Source: a virus
Direction: 5' to 3' (one strand)
IMG/VR virus record: IMGVR_UViG_3300010403_000021
Coordinates: 64,001 to 128,000 of that record
DNA: 64,000 bases
A program made the position numbers and the translations under genes. The notes under the pieces were generated by a model. It had not been told where the DNA came from, made no database searches, and saw nothing but the letters and a program-made list of their open reading frames with translations. Positions 27,447 to 38,780 of this stretch are shown one piece after another (the stretch's first letter is position 1; every line of letters starts with the position of its first letter).

Positions 27447-30400
27447 AGATTACACAAAACATTGGCATTAATTTCACCGGTTCAGCCGACTTTAGTCAAG
27501 CAATGACTGAACTTAAGGCTCTTAATGCAGTTGCAGGCGATGTTGAGAAGCGTTTAAATACGCTTAATAGTGCACGCTTGGGTAATCTTGCTCAGAATGT
27601 ACAGTCTGTTGCGGCACCTAGATTTCAATGGGATCAAGGTCTACGACAGACTGATCTATTTGTAAAGAATCTTCAAAAGGGTAAAATGGAGATTCAGGGT
27701 ATGCGAGATCTTATGGAGAAGCTCGCTATTCAATCTCGTTCAATGGCAGAGAATCAGACAAGACTTGCAAATGCCGCTGTTAGACAAATGCCAAGTGGTC
27801 AAACACAAATGTACCTGCCGTCAGTTAATGATGTAAATAAACTTAATGGTGGATTAGAAGTATCCAACAGACAGTTTGGTATTCAAACTGAAATGCTCAA
27901 GGCTGCTAGTGTTCAGGTTCAAAACTGGGGTAAGAATATGCAGTGGGCCGGTAGACAGCTTATGGTTGGTTTTACGGTTCCATTTGCGGCGGCTGCCGCT
28001 GCTGCTGGTGTTTATGCTTTTCAGATTGATAAGGAAATTACCAGAATCACCAAGGTTTATGATGGTGCTCAAGGTGAGGTAAGAGGCCTTGCTCTGGAAA
28101 CAGCTTCAACCGTTTCTCAAACAATGGGTAAAGCATCAAAGGATACACTTGATGTCATGGCTCAATTAGCCGCTATTGGTAAAACCGGGGCTGAACTAAA
28201 GCAGTCCACTATTGAAGTACAAAGGCTTTCAACTCTAGGTGAGATGGATTCACAAACCTCCCTTGAGTCTATTATAGCGCTTCAAGCAACATATAAGATG
28301 AGCACTAAAGAAACAGCAGATGCCATCAACTATATGAACGCCACTGAAAATGCTACATCACTAAGTATGCAAGATTTTGCTAAATCTATTCCTGTTATTG
28401 CTTCCACTATGTCTCAACTTAATGGAACAATTCAAGACACAGGTGTATTGCTTGTTGCTATGAAGGAAAAGGGCATTGATTCAGTTGAGGGTTCTAACGG
28501 TATCAAGTCCATGATGAATAGACTTCTAAACCCTTCAAAGAAGGTACAGGAGACATTCAAGGAATTAACCAAGGGTATGGATCTAAAAGAATTGGTTAAT
28601 TCTACAAATGGTGAAGTTCTTCCAACAATGCAAAAGTTAGCTGATGTAATCATGGGTGGCAGCATGGATATTATTGACCAGCAGCGCCTTATTGGTCAGC
28701 TTGCTGGTTCATACCAGATGACCAGAATGAATGCTTTACTTGATGGTCTGGCTAATAAGTCAACTCAGGTAACCAAGGCAATGGAAGTTGCCAATCAAGG
28801 AACTTCCAAATGGGCAGCAGCAGCCGCTAAAGAGCTTGAAGCTCAAGTAACAAGTACTTCAGGTAAGTTCGCTATTGCCGTTCAAACATTCAAAGATCAA
28901 CTTATGGGCTTTGGTGAAGTAGCATTGAAGATTGCTACTTGGATCATGGAAAAAGTTGGCTCAGTAATGGGCAAACTAAACGATATGCCTGAATTCCTTA
29001 AAGGCTTTTTATTGATCGGCGCTGGTATTCTAGCAGTAGCCGGTCCTATTACTATGATTGTTGGTATCTTTGCTAACTTTATTGGTACTATCGGTAGAGC
29101 GGTATCATGGATTCTTAATCTAAATAATGGATACAAGACCCTGACTGTAGAATCAAAGATTGCTGAAATTGCTTCTGGTAATCTAAGTAATAAGTATTTA
29201 TCAGAAGCAGACACTGTTCAATTATTGGTATTCCAACTTGACAAGTTAACCAGAGCTTATACACAATCAACTGCCGCTGCTCAAACAGCAACGGCTGCCA
29301 GTATGGCAACAGCTAAAACACAGACTCTTGAGAAGGATCTTACAAAGGCTAAGGCAGTTGAAAAGATAGAAGCCGAAAAGCTTGCCTATCTAATGAATGA
29401 GAGAAGTAATGTTGTCAATGGTTCAGCTATGGACAAGATGTATTATGAGAAGTACGGAAGAATGTACACTCAGGCTTCTCAGGAAGAGTTTAATAAACTA
29501 ACAACTCAGATTAGAGCGCAAGAAAGCATTCTAACTCAGGCTATTAATCATAGAACTGCTGCAACAAAGGTCGCATTGGATCTTGAAAAGCAGATGATGA
29601 TTAATGAGCTACGTGAACAGGCTGCGATTCAAAAACTTGCTGCCGTTGGTGCATCTGGTTCACTTACATCAATGCCAGCTATTATTAGCGCGGGTGGTAA
29701 AGACTTCAAGCAAAATGCTTCTGGTAGATGGATTAATTCAGTTGGCGGAAAGTTTGCCACTAAAGATGAAATGAAGGCAATCAATGAAGGGTTTGCTGAA
29801 GTTTCTACTACATCAACACAGGCAGCGCAGGGTATCAATAGAGCATCAATTGCTTCAAAGATATTTACTCAGGAAACACTTATGGGTGTTGCTGCTGTTT
29901 CTGCTATTGGTGGATCTTTCACTCAGGCCGGTTCATCATTGTCTACTTGGCTTAATGGTATTGCTCTTGCATCAGGACTTCTATCCGTATTGGCGCCAGC
30001 TATTGCTTCCGCAAAGAACGCCGTTATGCAATCCAACTTTATGAGTAGTTTGTTTGGTACTGCTGCTGGTAACAGATCTAGAATTGCCTCAGCTCTTACG
30101 CCTGCATTCTCTTGGATGAAAGATAAGCTTTCAATGGCTGGTAGTTTTATTACGAATCCTTGGGTTCTCGGTATTACAGCAGCAGCAGTTGCTATTTATG
30201 CAATATATAAATTAAGAACAGCCGAAGGTGAAAGACAAGTACAACATCAGCGTGAACTTTCAAATACCACAGAAGGCTGGATGAAGACTCTAGGTCAAGC
30301 TAAACTTGAATGGGGTCAGATTAAAGATGCCTCAGGTGCTACCAAAGATAATATGGCTGGAATGGCAAACAAGCTTAGAGAAAATAATAAGGATCTTGTT

Positions 30401-33400
30401 CAAGAGACAGCAAGTCAACAAAATGGTGGACTTGATAGAACACTTCGTTATGAAGTTTATAGACTCCAGGGTCAAGGACTAAACCAAGAAGATATTATGA
30501 AGAGTATGGAGACTCTTCTAAATGCCGCTGGTAAGTCGAAGAAGCAGATTGAAGAAGCAATGAAGAATATCAAGGTTACCTTTGATTTCAAGGGTGCTCT
30601 TCCAGATATGGACGATTTCCTTAAGGATATTAGAAAGAGAACAAGAGACGCTAATGTATTTGAGGGTGCATTCCAAGGTAATGTTGGTTTCTTTAGTGAA
30701 TCTTATCAGCCAACAGATCAAGGCCGCGCGGGTATAGAATTAACTGCAAGTCTTATTAAAGACAGACTTGTCGGCCTTGACGATACTACAAAGAAGTATG
30801 TATCGGGACAAATTGCTGCTCAGCTTAATAGCGCGTTTGATGACAGCTTCACAGAGTTAAAGAAGAAGTATGGAGATCAGATCAAGGGATCATGGCAGGA
30901 TGCCGCTAAGGACCTATTGATCTTTGATGATAAGCAAGATGGATTTAGACCTAACACAAAGTTTGGTTCAGATCCAAATAAATCACAGACTGAACTTGCT
31001 CTATTGCTTAACAATAATCGTGTTCTTGCTATCAAGCTAAAGGATGCGTTGAATCTTCCTATCCAAAATAAGGATATCAAGAACTTCGGCGATATCATGA
31101 AGTATATTGGTAACTCAGCACAATCAGCAACAGATACTCAGAAAGAATATAATGAGGCTGTCAAGAAAACTGAAAACGCAAGCGGTAAACTAACAGATTC
31201 ACAGAAGCTTCAGTTGGCTCAAATTTACGCGGGTGTCCGTGGACTGGATGCTGCCAAACTAGCCGCAAATGGTTATTCAGATGCACAGAAGAAGACTTCA
31301 AGTGCTATTGATGATGCTAATAGAGGTATCGGTAAGCTTATCGAGAATCTTAATGCAGCAAGAAATGCACACGGAGATTTTGCTAGTGCTATGGCCGGTA
31401 CAAGTGATTTCTGGAATAATACTGCCGATAGTGAAACAGGCTTTGGTGGTCTTACCGGCGACCCAATGGCACAGGGTAATCAGATCAATGATGCAATGAA
31501 GAACGCTTATTCCAATACAATGGGTACTGTATATGATCTAGCCGGTACACAAATGGATCAGCAGTTCAAAGCTCGTATGGATGGTATTGCAGATTATTAC
31601 TCAGGTATCAAGGACAGACTAGAAGCAGAATCAAAGGAACTTGATAGAGCCTGGGATGACAGAATGCAGGCCTTCTCTGATAATTGGAAAGAAAAGATCG
31701 AGCAAACAAAGCAATCCTATAAGGATCGTAAGGAAGCTATTGAAGACGATGCCAAGGCTGAACTAAAAGCAATTGATGATCAGATCAAAGCTATCAAGGA
31801 TCAAGAAGATGCAGCTAAGGATCTTGATGACCAACGTAAGAGAATGTTCGAAGCAGAAGAAAGAAGAATCGAAAGATTAACTGAACTTGCCAATAACAAT
31901 ATCTCTTATAATCGTGCTCTTGCTACTGGTAATCTAGATGAGGCTGCTCGTGTTATGAATAACACTGAGCGCCTACAAACAAGCTGGGGTGTAGAAGACG
32001 CTCAGCTATCTGCTGATGAAAGAGCACGTCAAAGAGAAAAGGCCAACAAGGCACAAATTGATGAACTTGAATCACGTAAAGATGTTATCAATGAAGCCAA
32101 GGAAGCCAAGCTAGACGCTTTAGCTGAAGAAGAAGATGCAGTAATGAAGTCTCTTGAAAAGCAACAAGAGATGGAAAAGCGTAATCTTGAGATTCAGAAG
32201 GACAATGAAAAGCAGAGACTTCAAGACAGAATAGATGGTCTTTCCAAGGAACAAGCAGCGGTAGAAGAGACAGAACGTGCAAAGCAAGAAATGAATCGTA
32301 AGACTCTTGAAATCCAGCTTGCTACCTTGAGAGCTTTTGTTCCTATGAACGAACAACAGCTTTGGGAGCACATTGCCAGAGTACAAGGTGCCTATGATGA
32401 GCATGGAATTTCATTGCAATTCAAGGGTACTGAGTGGGGTAAGATTGTTGGTATGGCTCTACAAAATAACGTAGACGCCGCTAGAATCCAAATGTCCAAT
32501 TCATCAGATTGGGCTGCTTCTGGTGCTCAAATTGGTGACTCTATTGCTAAGGGTGCTTTTGGTTTAACACTTGGTGAGTTCTTCAATATGATTATTTCTG
32601 GTCAACCACCAGAAGGATGGAAGCCACCAGGTGCAAGCGCAGGATTCTCCAATGTTGGAAAACCTAATTATGGTGCATTCCACGTTGGTGGTATGGTTGG
32701 TAGAGATCCAGGAGGCCGTCTTGGTAGAACTGGTGGTCTTCATTCTGATGAAATGCCAGCTATCCTACAAAAGGGTGAATACGTCCTTGACAAGAATACT
32801 GTAGATAGAATTGGTACTGGTGGTATTGATGCTATTAAATCAGGTCAATTTGGTATTGGTGGAGCCGATATGGGTTTCGCTGGTATTGCCGGTGGTATTG
32901 CAGTTACACTTATGCGTTCTATGATCATGGCAGCCTTCCTTGGTAGTCAAAAGCAACAGGAAGAATTTGCTGCCAATGGATTTACTGGCAGTATTGCACA
33001 ACAACCAGGTATGTATGGCGGTATTCCATTAAGTGAAGAACAACTACTTAATGCAAACACTATCGCTTCTGTTGGTATGGGTATGGGTGCCAGTACAAGA
33101 GACATCATTATTTCTCTTATGACTGCTATGCAAGAATCAGGTCTTAGAAATCTTAACTATGGTGACCGTGACTCTGTTGGTTTATTCCAGCAGCGTACAT
33201 CACAAGGTTGGGGTACTATCGAACAGATCATGAATCCTACATATGCAGCCACTAAGTTCTTTGAAGGACTTTTGGCCATTCCTGGCAGAAATGCTATGAG
33301 CTTGACTCAAGCTGCTCAAGCCGTTCAGCGCTCAGCTTTCCCTGATGCTTATGCTCAATGGCAAGGTATGGCTGAGGCTGTTGTAGGCGCGGGTGCAGGA

Positions 33401-34153
33401 ACTGCTCAGAATGATGGAACTCTAAAAGGTTTTGGTATGTTCTTGAGAATGGCACAAAGTGCTATGAGTGGTTCAGGTGCTGCTGGTGGTGGACCAGTTG
33501 GTCTTGGTAATTATGTAAGACCGACTAGTGGACCTATTACATCTGAATATGGTTGGAGAACAGATCCATTTACCGGTGCACAATCACTTCACGATGGTAT
33601 TGACATTGGCGCGGCACAAGGAACACCAATTTATGCTACAGATCAAGGTCGTGTAATTCAGGTTGGTGACAGCGGATCTGGTTTTGGTAACTGGACCTTG
33701 ATTGATCATGGTAACGGTATTATTTCTGGTTACGCTCACCAAAGCTCATATGCTGTTGGAAATGGACAGAACGTTGGAAAGGGGCAGACTATTGGTTATG
33801 TTGGTACTACTGGTAGATCTACTGGTCCCCACCTTCACTTCCAGATGGGTCCAGGTCCAGGCAACTTCCAAAACCCTAGAAACTATATTCCAAGCCTGAG
33901 TACTGGTGGAACAATCAATTATGATAATGTTATGGCTAATTTGCACAAGGATGAAAAAGTACTTACTGCTCCATTAAGTAAGTCACTTGAGCGCGGTATC
34001 AATAATCTTGACGCCGGTGCTAACAATGTGTATCATGTAGATGTGAGAATTGACGGAAGTGGCCTTTCACCTAGAGAACTAAAGAGAGCAGTTATTGAAG
34101 CTATCGATGAGAAGAAATTAATGGATTCAAGAAAGGTTGGTAAAGTAAGATGA
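27439..34153 (+). CDS. Tape measure protein with two wall-hydrolase domains
   Basis: About 2,230 residues, setting a long tail. The open frame begins at 27443 after a TGA; the first in-frame ATG is 27503, but conserved-looking residues ITQNIGINFTGSADFSQA lie before it. The natural start is ATG 27439 (MSK), which is one base out of frame, so a G near 27448 is either an error or a programmed shift. Counting from 27503: hydrophobic segments near 155-170 and 490-520, long coiled coils near 1370-1610, a lysozyme-like domain (TAMQESGLRNLNYGDRDSVG, LFQQR) at about 1850-1955, and an M23 endopeptidase at about 2010-2125 (SEYGWRTDP, LHDGIDIG, GPHLHFQ). Confidence 0.9.
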
Positions 34154-34572
34154 TACTTCCTATTACTTGTGGTATTACTTTCGCTCGTCCCTCAGATCCA
34201 GGCTATTTAACTGCCAGGGCAACTGATCATAATAGATCAGCAATTACTGTTACCCCAGAAAAAATGGAAAATAAAGAACGCATGGCCGATGGTACTTTGA
34301 GAAAGTTCGTGGTAGCAACCAAGAATAATATCAAGGTATCTTGGACAGATTTACCAAATAAGAATGTTGTATCTGTGGATAAATTCTGGGCGGCAGATGC
34401 GTTAAAGAATTTCTATTATTCACATGATGGTGATTTTTATGTCACTCTAAATTATGGTGATGGAACAAATAAGATTTTTCATGTTATGTTCAGTGAATTT
34501 GATGCAAAGCTTTCAAAAAGAGGAATTTATACAGATTTATATGATATCAGCATAGGATTGGAAGAAATATAA
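34150..34572 (+). CDS. Small tail tip protein (distal tail or connector)
   Basis: A 140-residue beta protein between the tape measure and the large minor tail protein. It opens with ILPITCGITFARPSDPGYLTA and includes RKFVVATKNNIKVSWTDLPN, similar to short tail-tip proteins of actinophages. It overlaps the tape measure by 4 nt and the next gene by 1 nt. Confidence 0.55.
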   Translation: MILPITCGITFARPSDPGYLTARATDHNRSAITVTPEKMENKERMADGTLRKFVVATKNNIKVSWTDLPNKNVVSVDKFWAADALKNFYYSHDGDFYVTLNYGDGTNKIFHVMFSEFDAKLSKRGIYTDLYDISIGLEEI

Positions 34573-37500
34573 TGCAGCAACTTGACAGCCAATTGATGAC
34601 GGCTCTGGATACAGACTATCAAATTGGTGGTAAGGCTATAGTTATTGCCGAATGGAATTTTAATAGAATTGTCAAGACAACTGTAACCAATACTATCGAT
34701 GATGTGGATTTTAAGCCTTGGCCTTATTCTAAAATTCATTTTCCAGTCAGCTCTATTACTGAAGGGTTTAGGCCGGACGCCGGAATGGTGTTTGGTTTTA
34801 CAGGCACGGCAATTCCTATTTCCAATGCTGAATTAGCGCCGGGTGGACAAAGATTCTATGTTGCAAGTAAAACTACTCCATATAAGTATTGGATATCACC
34901 AAGTAAATCCATATCAAATATTAATCAAGACACAGTATCAACAGGTGAACTTAACTTTGCCATCAGTAATGCTGATCTAATTGTTGAGTACGACACTCCA
35001 ATAAAGGTTAATAAAGTAAAAGTTGTCTTCACAGGTGATACAAGACCAGTTATATGGAGAGTATCTATCTTTGATCAGAATCTAAATGATTGGGTTCTTA
35101 TTTCAACATCTCCAACAGTTGATGCAATTACTGGTAGAGCTGAGCTATGGTGGAATGGTTCTGCATGGGTGCAAACACAACAACTAGATGACAGTTTGTA
35201 TAAGACCATCAAGAAAGTAAAAGTTGAGTTTGATAGCGTAAATGCACCGGCAGAGAGATTGCATGTAATTGAAATAGCAGGCATGAGAGAAATTGATATG
35301 TCTGCAAGACTTCAGAACTACAATATTAATAGCAGCATGGATAACGTTGACTACATCCATCCTGTTGGACAAATGAATTCAAATGACGGATCTTTGGTTA
35401 TAGATAACAGAGATTTGGCTATTGAAGTGGCAGATCCAACGGTTGATTTTTATGGTCTTACAGACGGCTGGTGTGAATACAGAACTTATGTCAAGTATGA
35501 TATGTCTAAATATCTAGTTGATGATGAATATGTTCGTACCGGAACGATGTTTTCAAATGGATGGGCTCAAGAAAATCCATACGAATACAGCATCGAACTA
35601 TTCGATATCGTGAAGATTTTACAAACCATAAAATGCCCGGCGGTGCTGGTAGAGAATAAGTCGATTGGTCGTATCATGTCTATGATCCTTGATCTAGTAG
35701 GAATAGATAGATATGAAATTGACTTTCAAGACTTTGATCAGACATCCAACATAAGGTATTTCTGGACTGATGGTAAAGAATCAGTATACGAGGTTCTCAA
35801 TAGAATATGTGAATCACATCAGTGTGCTATATTCTCAGATGAATTTGGTAAGCTTCAACTATTGACAAGAAATCAAATAGCAAATGATATCGATACAGAA
35901 GACTTCATTCTACGTGGTGAAGATGTCATCGTTGGTCCTACAACATTAATTTCAAACTTTTCACAATTGAGAAAAAGATACGATCTCGCAGTAAATGATA
36001 TTGAAATAAAATATAAGCGTAGACAAGCCAACGTAGATGATTTGGATATTACTGGAAAAGTTCTTACTTCAAAGGTATGGGATACCAGTGATTCTATTGT
36101 TATGAAAGCTAGTCCTTTAAGAATTAAGGTCGACAAGACTGCGATTCCTGGTGTTGAAGTAGATCATGATACTCCTTGTGATGTTTTTATGAATGACAAA
36201 GACATAGAGACATGGCCTTATAAGGGATCGTTTTCTCTGGATGGTGAAATATTCAATTATGATGGAAAGGGTTATGCTGTAATTGATTATGGTACTAACA
36301 CCTGGGCTGAATGGATCATCAAGAGCAATGACGAAAAGAAGGCTTACGACAAGCAGACCTATGACAGCTACCAGCCTGTAGGAGGCCCATCAGGCGGTGC
36401 TAGCGGCCAGCCTATTAATGCTCCGGTACCAGCAGGCCTCTATCAAAATAAACTGACTGGAAGACTACGTGTCACAGCTCGTGGAGTAGATGAAACCGTA
36501 CCCGCAACCCATACAAATAACTGGGTTGACGGATGGTTGCCTTTGCGCGCGTGGAGATATGAGGGTACTGGTGTCGGTTATATTGATTATGGTGGCAGTG
36601 GAATTACTCTAGCCAATGTAGCTGATTGGAGAAACAAGCCAAATTGGAAGCGTACACAGAGTAGATGGACAGTTGAAAATTCAAAAGCGATATGTGATCA
36701 CAGTGAACAGACAAATATAAGTGATAAGTTTGGTTTTCTCATTAGAGATCTTGGAGATGTAGAATTCAGAGAGTTCGGTACCAGAATTAAATTTAATACT
36801 GGTGGAACTGCTGGTATTGTTTTTTGTATTACAGATCAAGACGGATATACTCAAGATGATCCATCATTGGAAGATCCAACTGACGCTCATAGATACTATA
36901 TTCTTTCAGTTATTACATCTGAGGATGTAGACGCTGCTGGCCGAGTAAACAACGAAATTAATATCGATGTCAAAAACGGTGATGATTTTACACCACTTGA
37001 ACCAATGAATACCAAGATCGCCGACGGCGGTGGAAAGATGCAAATAGATAAAGGTAAATGGTACGACATTGAGATTGTTTATCATGACAATATGATGAAT
37101 GACCGTCGTGGTTCCGGTAAAATTGAAGTCTTCGTTGATGGTCAATACATTGATACATGGGAGACCGATGATGTCATTCGTCCAACAAACTACGCAGGCG
37201 TTCATTGCAGATATTCAACTATAGCCGAATTTGAATATTTCTATGCGACTACAACAAGTGGTCGTGCTGCTCCACGTTGGAGAAATGATGAAACATTTGG
37301 TATGAATATTATTAATCTTCCACCCGGAACTGATGTCAGCACAATAGTTAATTTTGGTTCTGATGGCGCTTGGCCAGGTAGAGTGGCAATGTCTGCTGCT
37401 TCACTTGCAACTACAAGCTCCTTGAGTTCTGTTAAGATATTTGGTAAAGGAAATGCTCAACTAGCAGAATTAGGCCCGGTGACACTTAAAGGTGACACAC

Positions 37501-38375
37501 GTAAAACATGGCTTATGGAAGATATAGCTAAAGGTAAGCTTGCTAGTATGGCTAAAATAAGATATACAAGCTCAGAAGACCTATCATTATGTTTTGAATA
37601 TACTAATATTGGAGCATTACCTTATTTTGGATACAGAAATATCTATCCGCAAGATTATTCTTATTACAATAAGACCAAGGGTGCATATTTCGCTACTAGA
37701 TTCCAGAATATAGTAGTAAATAAAGATTCAAATTATGATAACACTGGAAATATAATTATTGCCAACAGTGAAACAGATCAATCTATTTTCTTCGATGATT
37801 TTGGATCTATCATTAGAGAGATTAGAGACTTCGATGTTGAATTATCAGCGGCACCATCAAAGGGTACTAGTGTTTTCAGTAGTAATCCTGGCGTTGTTGT
37901 AACAAAGTTTTCTTATAATCCTCAAAGAGGAATCTTTACTCTTGCCAATGCATCACATGAGAATGAGATTGTCAACGGTACGGAACAAGTAGATAGTTCT
38001 AATACAATTGATCATACTTTGCTACTTTATGGTTATATCATCATTGAAAAGGAAGAGAAAACAAAAGAAGTCAAGAATGATGATTCTATTAGAAAGCATG
38101 GTTCAAGACCAGCAGACTTCGATGCATATTGGATCAATGGTGATGAAGAAGCGGATGCATTAGCTGCTTGGATTTCAACTCATTGGGCTGATCCTATGGC
38201 AACAATTGAAGTAAAAACATTTGGTGATATTTATGTTCAAATAGGTGATAAGTCAAAAATTATCTATTCAGATTCACAAATTAAACCAGAATGGCTTTAT
38301 ATTGTAACTGCTATGACTAGAGAATTTGACAGCAGCGGTCTTTCAACAAGTCTAACTCTTCGTAGAGTTAGATAA
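34572..38375 (+). CDS. Large minor tail / baseplate hub protein
   Basis: A 1,267-residue tail-tip protein. Residues about 60-240 look like a carbohydrate-binding jelly roll (VNKVKVVFTGDTRPVIWRVS, RLHVIEIAGM). Residues about 250-520 resemble hub/Tal-type domains (EYSIELFDIVKILQ, YEVLNRICESHQCAIFSDEF). A LamG or 3-keto-disaccharide-hydrolase-like sandwich follows at about 710-900 (GKIEVFVDGQYIDTWE), then the beta module shared with the protein at 16017 (about 916-1020). It probably recognises the host wall. TAATG overlap with the previous gene. Confidence 0.7.
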   Translation: MQQLDSQLMTALDTDYQIGGKAIVIAEWNFNRIVKTTVTNTIDDVDFKPWPYSKIHFPVSSITEGFRPDAGMVFGFTGTAIPISNAELAPGGQRFYVASKTTPYKYWISPSKSISNINQDTVSTGELNFAISNADLIVEYDTPIKVNKVKVVFTGDTRPVIWRVSIFDQNLNDWVLISTSPTVDAITGRAELWWNGSAWVQTQQLDDSLYKTIKKVKVEFDSVNAPAERLHVIEIAGMREIDMSARLQNYNINSSMDNVDYIHPVGQMNSNDGSLVIDNRDLAIEVADPTVDFYGLTDGWCEYRTYVKYDMSKYLVDDEYVRTGTMFSNGWAQENPYEYSIELFDIVKILQTIKCPAVLVENKSIGRIMSMILDLVGIDRYEIDFQDFDQTSNIRYFWTDGKESVYEVLNRICESHQCAIFSDEFGKLQLLTRNQIANDIDTEDFILRGEDVIVGPTTLISNFSQLRKRYDLAVNDIEIKYKRRQANVDDLDITGKVLTSKVWDTSDSIVMKASPLRIKVDKTAIPGVEVDHDTPCDVFMNDKDIETWPYKGSFSLDGEIFNYDGKGYAVIDYGTNTWAEWIIKSNDEKKAYDKQTYDSYQPVGGPSGGASGQPINAPVPAGLYQNKLTGRLRVTARGVDETVPATHTNNWVDGWLPLRAWRYEGTGVGYIDYGGSGITLANVADWRNKPNWKRTQSRWTVENSKAICDHSEQTNISDKFGFLIRDLGDVEFREFGTRIKFNTGGTAGIVFCITDQDGYTQDDPSLEDPTDAHRYYILSVITSEDVDAAGRVNNEINIDVKNGDDFTPLEPMNTKIADGGGKMQIDKGKWYDIEIVYHDNMMNDRRGSGKIEVFVDGQYIDTWETDDVIRPTNYAGVHCRYSTIAEFEYFYATTTSGRAAPRWRNDETFGMNIINLPPGTDVSTIVNFGSDGAWPGRVAMSAASLATTSSLSSVKIFGKGNAQLAELGPVTLKGDTRKTWLMEDIAKGKLASMAKIRYTSSEDLSLCFEYTNIGALPYFGYRNIYPQDYSYYNKTKGAYFATRFQNIVVNKDSNYDNTGNIIIANSETDQSIFFDDFGSIIREIRDFDVELSAAPSKGTSVFSSNPGVVVTKFSYNPQRGIFTLANASHENEIVNGTEQVDSSNTIDHTLLLYGYIIIEKEEKTKEVKNDDSIRKHGSRPADFDAYWINGDEEADALAAWISTHWADPMATIEVKTFGDIYVQIGDKSKIIYSDSQIKPEWLYIVTAMTREFDSSGLSTSLTLRRVR

Positions 38376-38376
38376 G

Positions 38377-38405
38377 TTGGCCGTGACAACTATATGTGAT
38401 AAAAT
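38377..38405 (+). promoter_or_regulatory. Promoter for fibre genes, leaderless
   Basis: TTGGCC (38377-38382), 17 nt, TAAAAT (38400-38405) preceded by TGA. The ATG at 38412 starts 6 nt later, i.e. at the expected first transcribed base. There is no ribosome site. Confidence 0.65.
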
Positions 38406-38411
38406 GTAGCA

Positions 38412-38780
38412 ATGGAGCAAATTAAATCAGATCAGATTGTACCTAATAAGGTTGCAGACAATACAATCAATTCTATTCCAAGAGATTTAGGTCAAGAAGT
38501 TGGAGACAGAAGAAAAAAGCCTTTGGGTTTAATTGTCGCAGATGGCCCCGGTGGATCAACATCTAATCCTGATGCAATTTCTCCAGTAAATGATTCAGTT
38601 GAAGTATTAAATCCGGCATCTAAGCTTCCGGCTACTCCGCAACTTATTGCTATTAAAAGTCAGACAGTCAATATAAAACCAGATGGAACAGCAGCGGTTG
38701 ATATTATTATTGAAGTAGAAGATGTAAGAAATGCCGTAGAATATGAAGTGAGGATAACTAAAGGTGCAGGGAACCTATAA
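38412..38780 (+). CDS. Fibre N-terminal protein ending in half an FN3 domain
   Basis: A 122-residue protein. The first 70 residues are polar and probably attach to the tail tip. From about residue 73 the sequence PATPQLIAIKSQTVNIKPDG then IIIEVEDVRNAVEYEVRITK matches the first strands (A-B-C) of a fibronectin type III domain and then stops. The missing strands appear at the start of the product of 39645-44552, which is in the same reading frame. The intervening gene occupies the gap. Leaderless start. Confidence 0.55.
   Translation: MEQIKSDQIVPNKVADNTINSIPRDLGQEVGDRRKKPLGLIVADGPGGSTSNPDAISPVNDSVEVLNPASKLPATPQLIAIKSQTVNIKPDGTAAVDIIIEVEDVRNAVEYEVRITKGAGNL

Noticed and set aside
27503-27505. 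ATG 27503 as the true tape measure start
   Set aside because: No ribosome site, and it would drop in-frame residues that read like a conserved tape measure N terminus. Kept as an alternative only.
34568-34573. TATAAT at the 34572 start codon
   Set aside because: It overlaps the ATG itself, has no -35, and the gene is coupled to its upstream neighbour.
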